Part shown: in pieces, positions 63,645 to 64,000 of the stretch
Position numbering within the stretch: the first letter of the stretch is position 1
Layout of the letters: each line of letters begins with the position of its first letter
Source: Gemmatimonadota bacterium
Lineage (GTDB): Bacteria; Latescibacterota; UBA2968
NCBI GenBank assembly: GCA_002727195.1
Contig: PBWH01000005.1
Location: 136,625 to 200,624, forward strand
DNA: 64,000 nt
Reading direction: 5' to 3'
The notes under the pieces: model-generated
The model's input: only the letters and a program-made list of their open reading frames with translations
What the model was told of the DNA's origin: nothing
Database searches by the model: none
Program-made: the position numbers and the translations under genes

Positions 63645-64000
63645 CTAACTGCCGAGGATAATATTCCCCCCACCCGGACCAGCAGGCGGTGCGCCACCCG
63701 GACCCGAAATGTTCGGCGGAGCAGTCTTCGGCACCACGATCCGTGACGATTCCTGCCGCTGCATCTCCTTCGCCTCTTCGATCATCCGATCGATCGCTTC
63801 CTTGATCGCCTCCGGGAACTTCTCCAACGCTTCCTGCAGCGAGTCGGCCTCGATCTGGGCGCTCACCGGAACGGGGCCCATCTGCGACATGATGTGTGCC
63901 GACCCCGTATAGATAGCGGGACGGGAATCGTCATCCGTGCCGTCGATCTTGATCGGAACGAGTCGTCGGACCGACGCGACCTTCACGTCCGTGAACGATT
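63645..64000 (-). CDS. Conserved hypothetical protein, 5'-truncated by the window edge
   Basis: The frame runs off the right edge. In view are ~118 residues: [16 protein letters not shown], then a helix rich in charged residues ([26 protein letters not shown]) and a Gly/Pro-rich tail ending [17 protein letters not shown]. No membrane segment is seen. I cannot name a family. The GTG at 63986 could be a start, but in-frame codons continue upstream (SFTDVK). Confidence 0.55.
   Translation of the reverse strand, partial: SFTDVKVASVRRLVPIKIDGTDDDSRPAIYTGSAHIMSQMGPVPVSAQIEADSLQEALEKFPEAIKEAIDRMIEEAKEMQRQESSRIVVPKTAPPNISGPGGAPPAGPGGGNIILGS

Noticed and set aside
1-64000. Long opposite-strand reading frames (for example 2085-2933, 11676-12902, 26011-27123 minus strand).
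   Set aside because: They are shadows of high-GC genes: no family, no ribosome-binding site and they sit fully within the real genes.

Overview
The window reads as a slice of a free-living or host-associated, catabolically versatile bacterium with GC-rich DNA. It has no ribosomal, tRNA, phage or transposase genes. The repertoire is about six Fe(II)/2-oxoglutarate (phytanoyl-CoA dioxygenase-like, PhyH) genes, four Gfo/Idh/MocA oxidoreductases, two sulfatases, three M14-type metallopeptidase/deacylase genes, an MlrC-like protein, a PIG-L deacetylase, two HpcH/HpaI aldolases and a DUF6785-like membrane protein. From general knowledge this mix is typical of Latescibacterota/Poribacteria-type genomes (often marine or sponge-associated MAGs). 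That placement is an inference; no marker gene is present.

Layout, left to right. 1-14.3 kb (+): nitrilase, enolase-superfamily enzyme, oxidoreductase, two PhyH genes (one a tandem fusion), amidohydrolase, 2-hydroxyacid dehydrogenase, oxidoreductase, a TPP enzyme broken by a stop, an M14 peptidase and an aldo/keto reductase. 14.4-21.4 kb: mixed strands, with PIG-L, a sialidase-like propeller, a D-aminoacylase-like amidohydrolase broken by two stops, MlrC, an FMN-dependent 2-hydroxyacid dehydrogenase and a small tyrosine phosphatase. 21.6-35 kb (+): MDR dehydrogenase, class III aminotransferase, oxidoreductase, large membrane protein, acetyltransferase, NHL propeller, esterase, mannonate-dehydratase-like enzyme, M14 peptidase, sulfatase and aspartoacylase-like enzyme. 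35.2-44.4 kb: mostly minus strand, including a tightly overlapping operon (aldolase, SDR, Gfo/Idh, tandem hydrolase) preceded by a DapA-family aldolase with an in-frame stop. 44.7-54.4 kb: a frameshifted cupin, a Rossmann enzyme, the vitamin B6 pair pdxJ/pdxH, an Ldh2-type dehydrogenase, a second HpcH aldolase, a decayed sulfatase, an unknown 500-residue protein and a PhyH. 54.5-64 kb: a giant duplicated CPBP-family membrane protein, zinc ADH plus DUF72, Fe-ADH plus PhyH, the transhydrogenase sthA and a partial conserved protein.

The genes look like a chain of small substrate-specific catabolic modules (oxidise or hydroxylate, cleave or deacylate, aldolise) rather than one pathway. Housekeeping functions are few (pdxJ, pdxH, sthA). 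Five otherwise recognisable catabolic genes carry stops or frameshifts.

Intergenic DNA is rich in perfect hairpins and dispersed inverted repeats. At least four repeat types are visible: a TCGATACG...CTACTCGA palindrome, a 'HPERSRR'-type inverted repeat, a GTCATGCCCGC...GCGGGAATGAC element and an 18-nt core shared by two intergenic sites. There is no CRISPR array and no complete insertion sequence.
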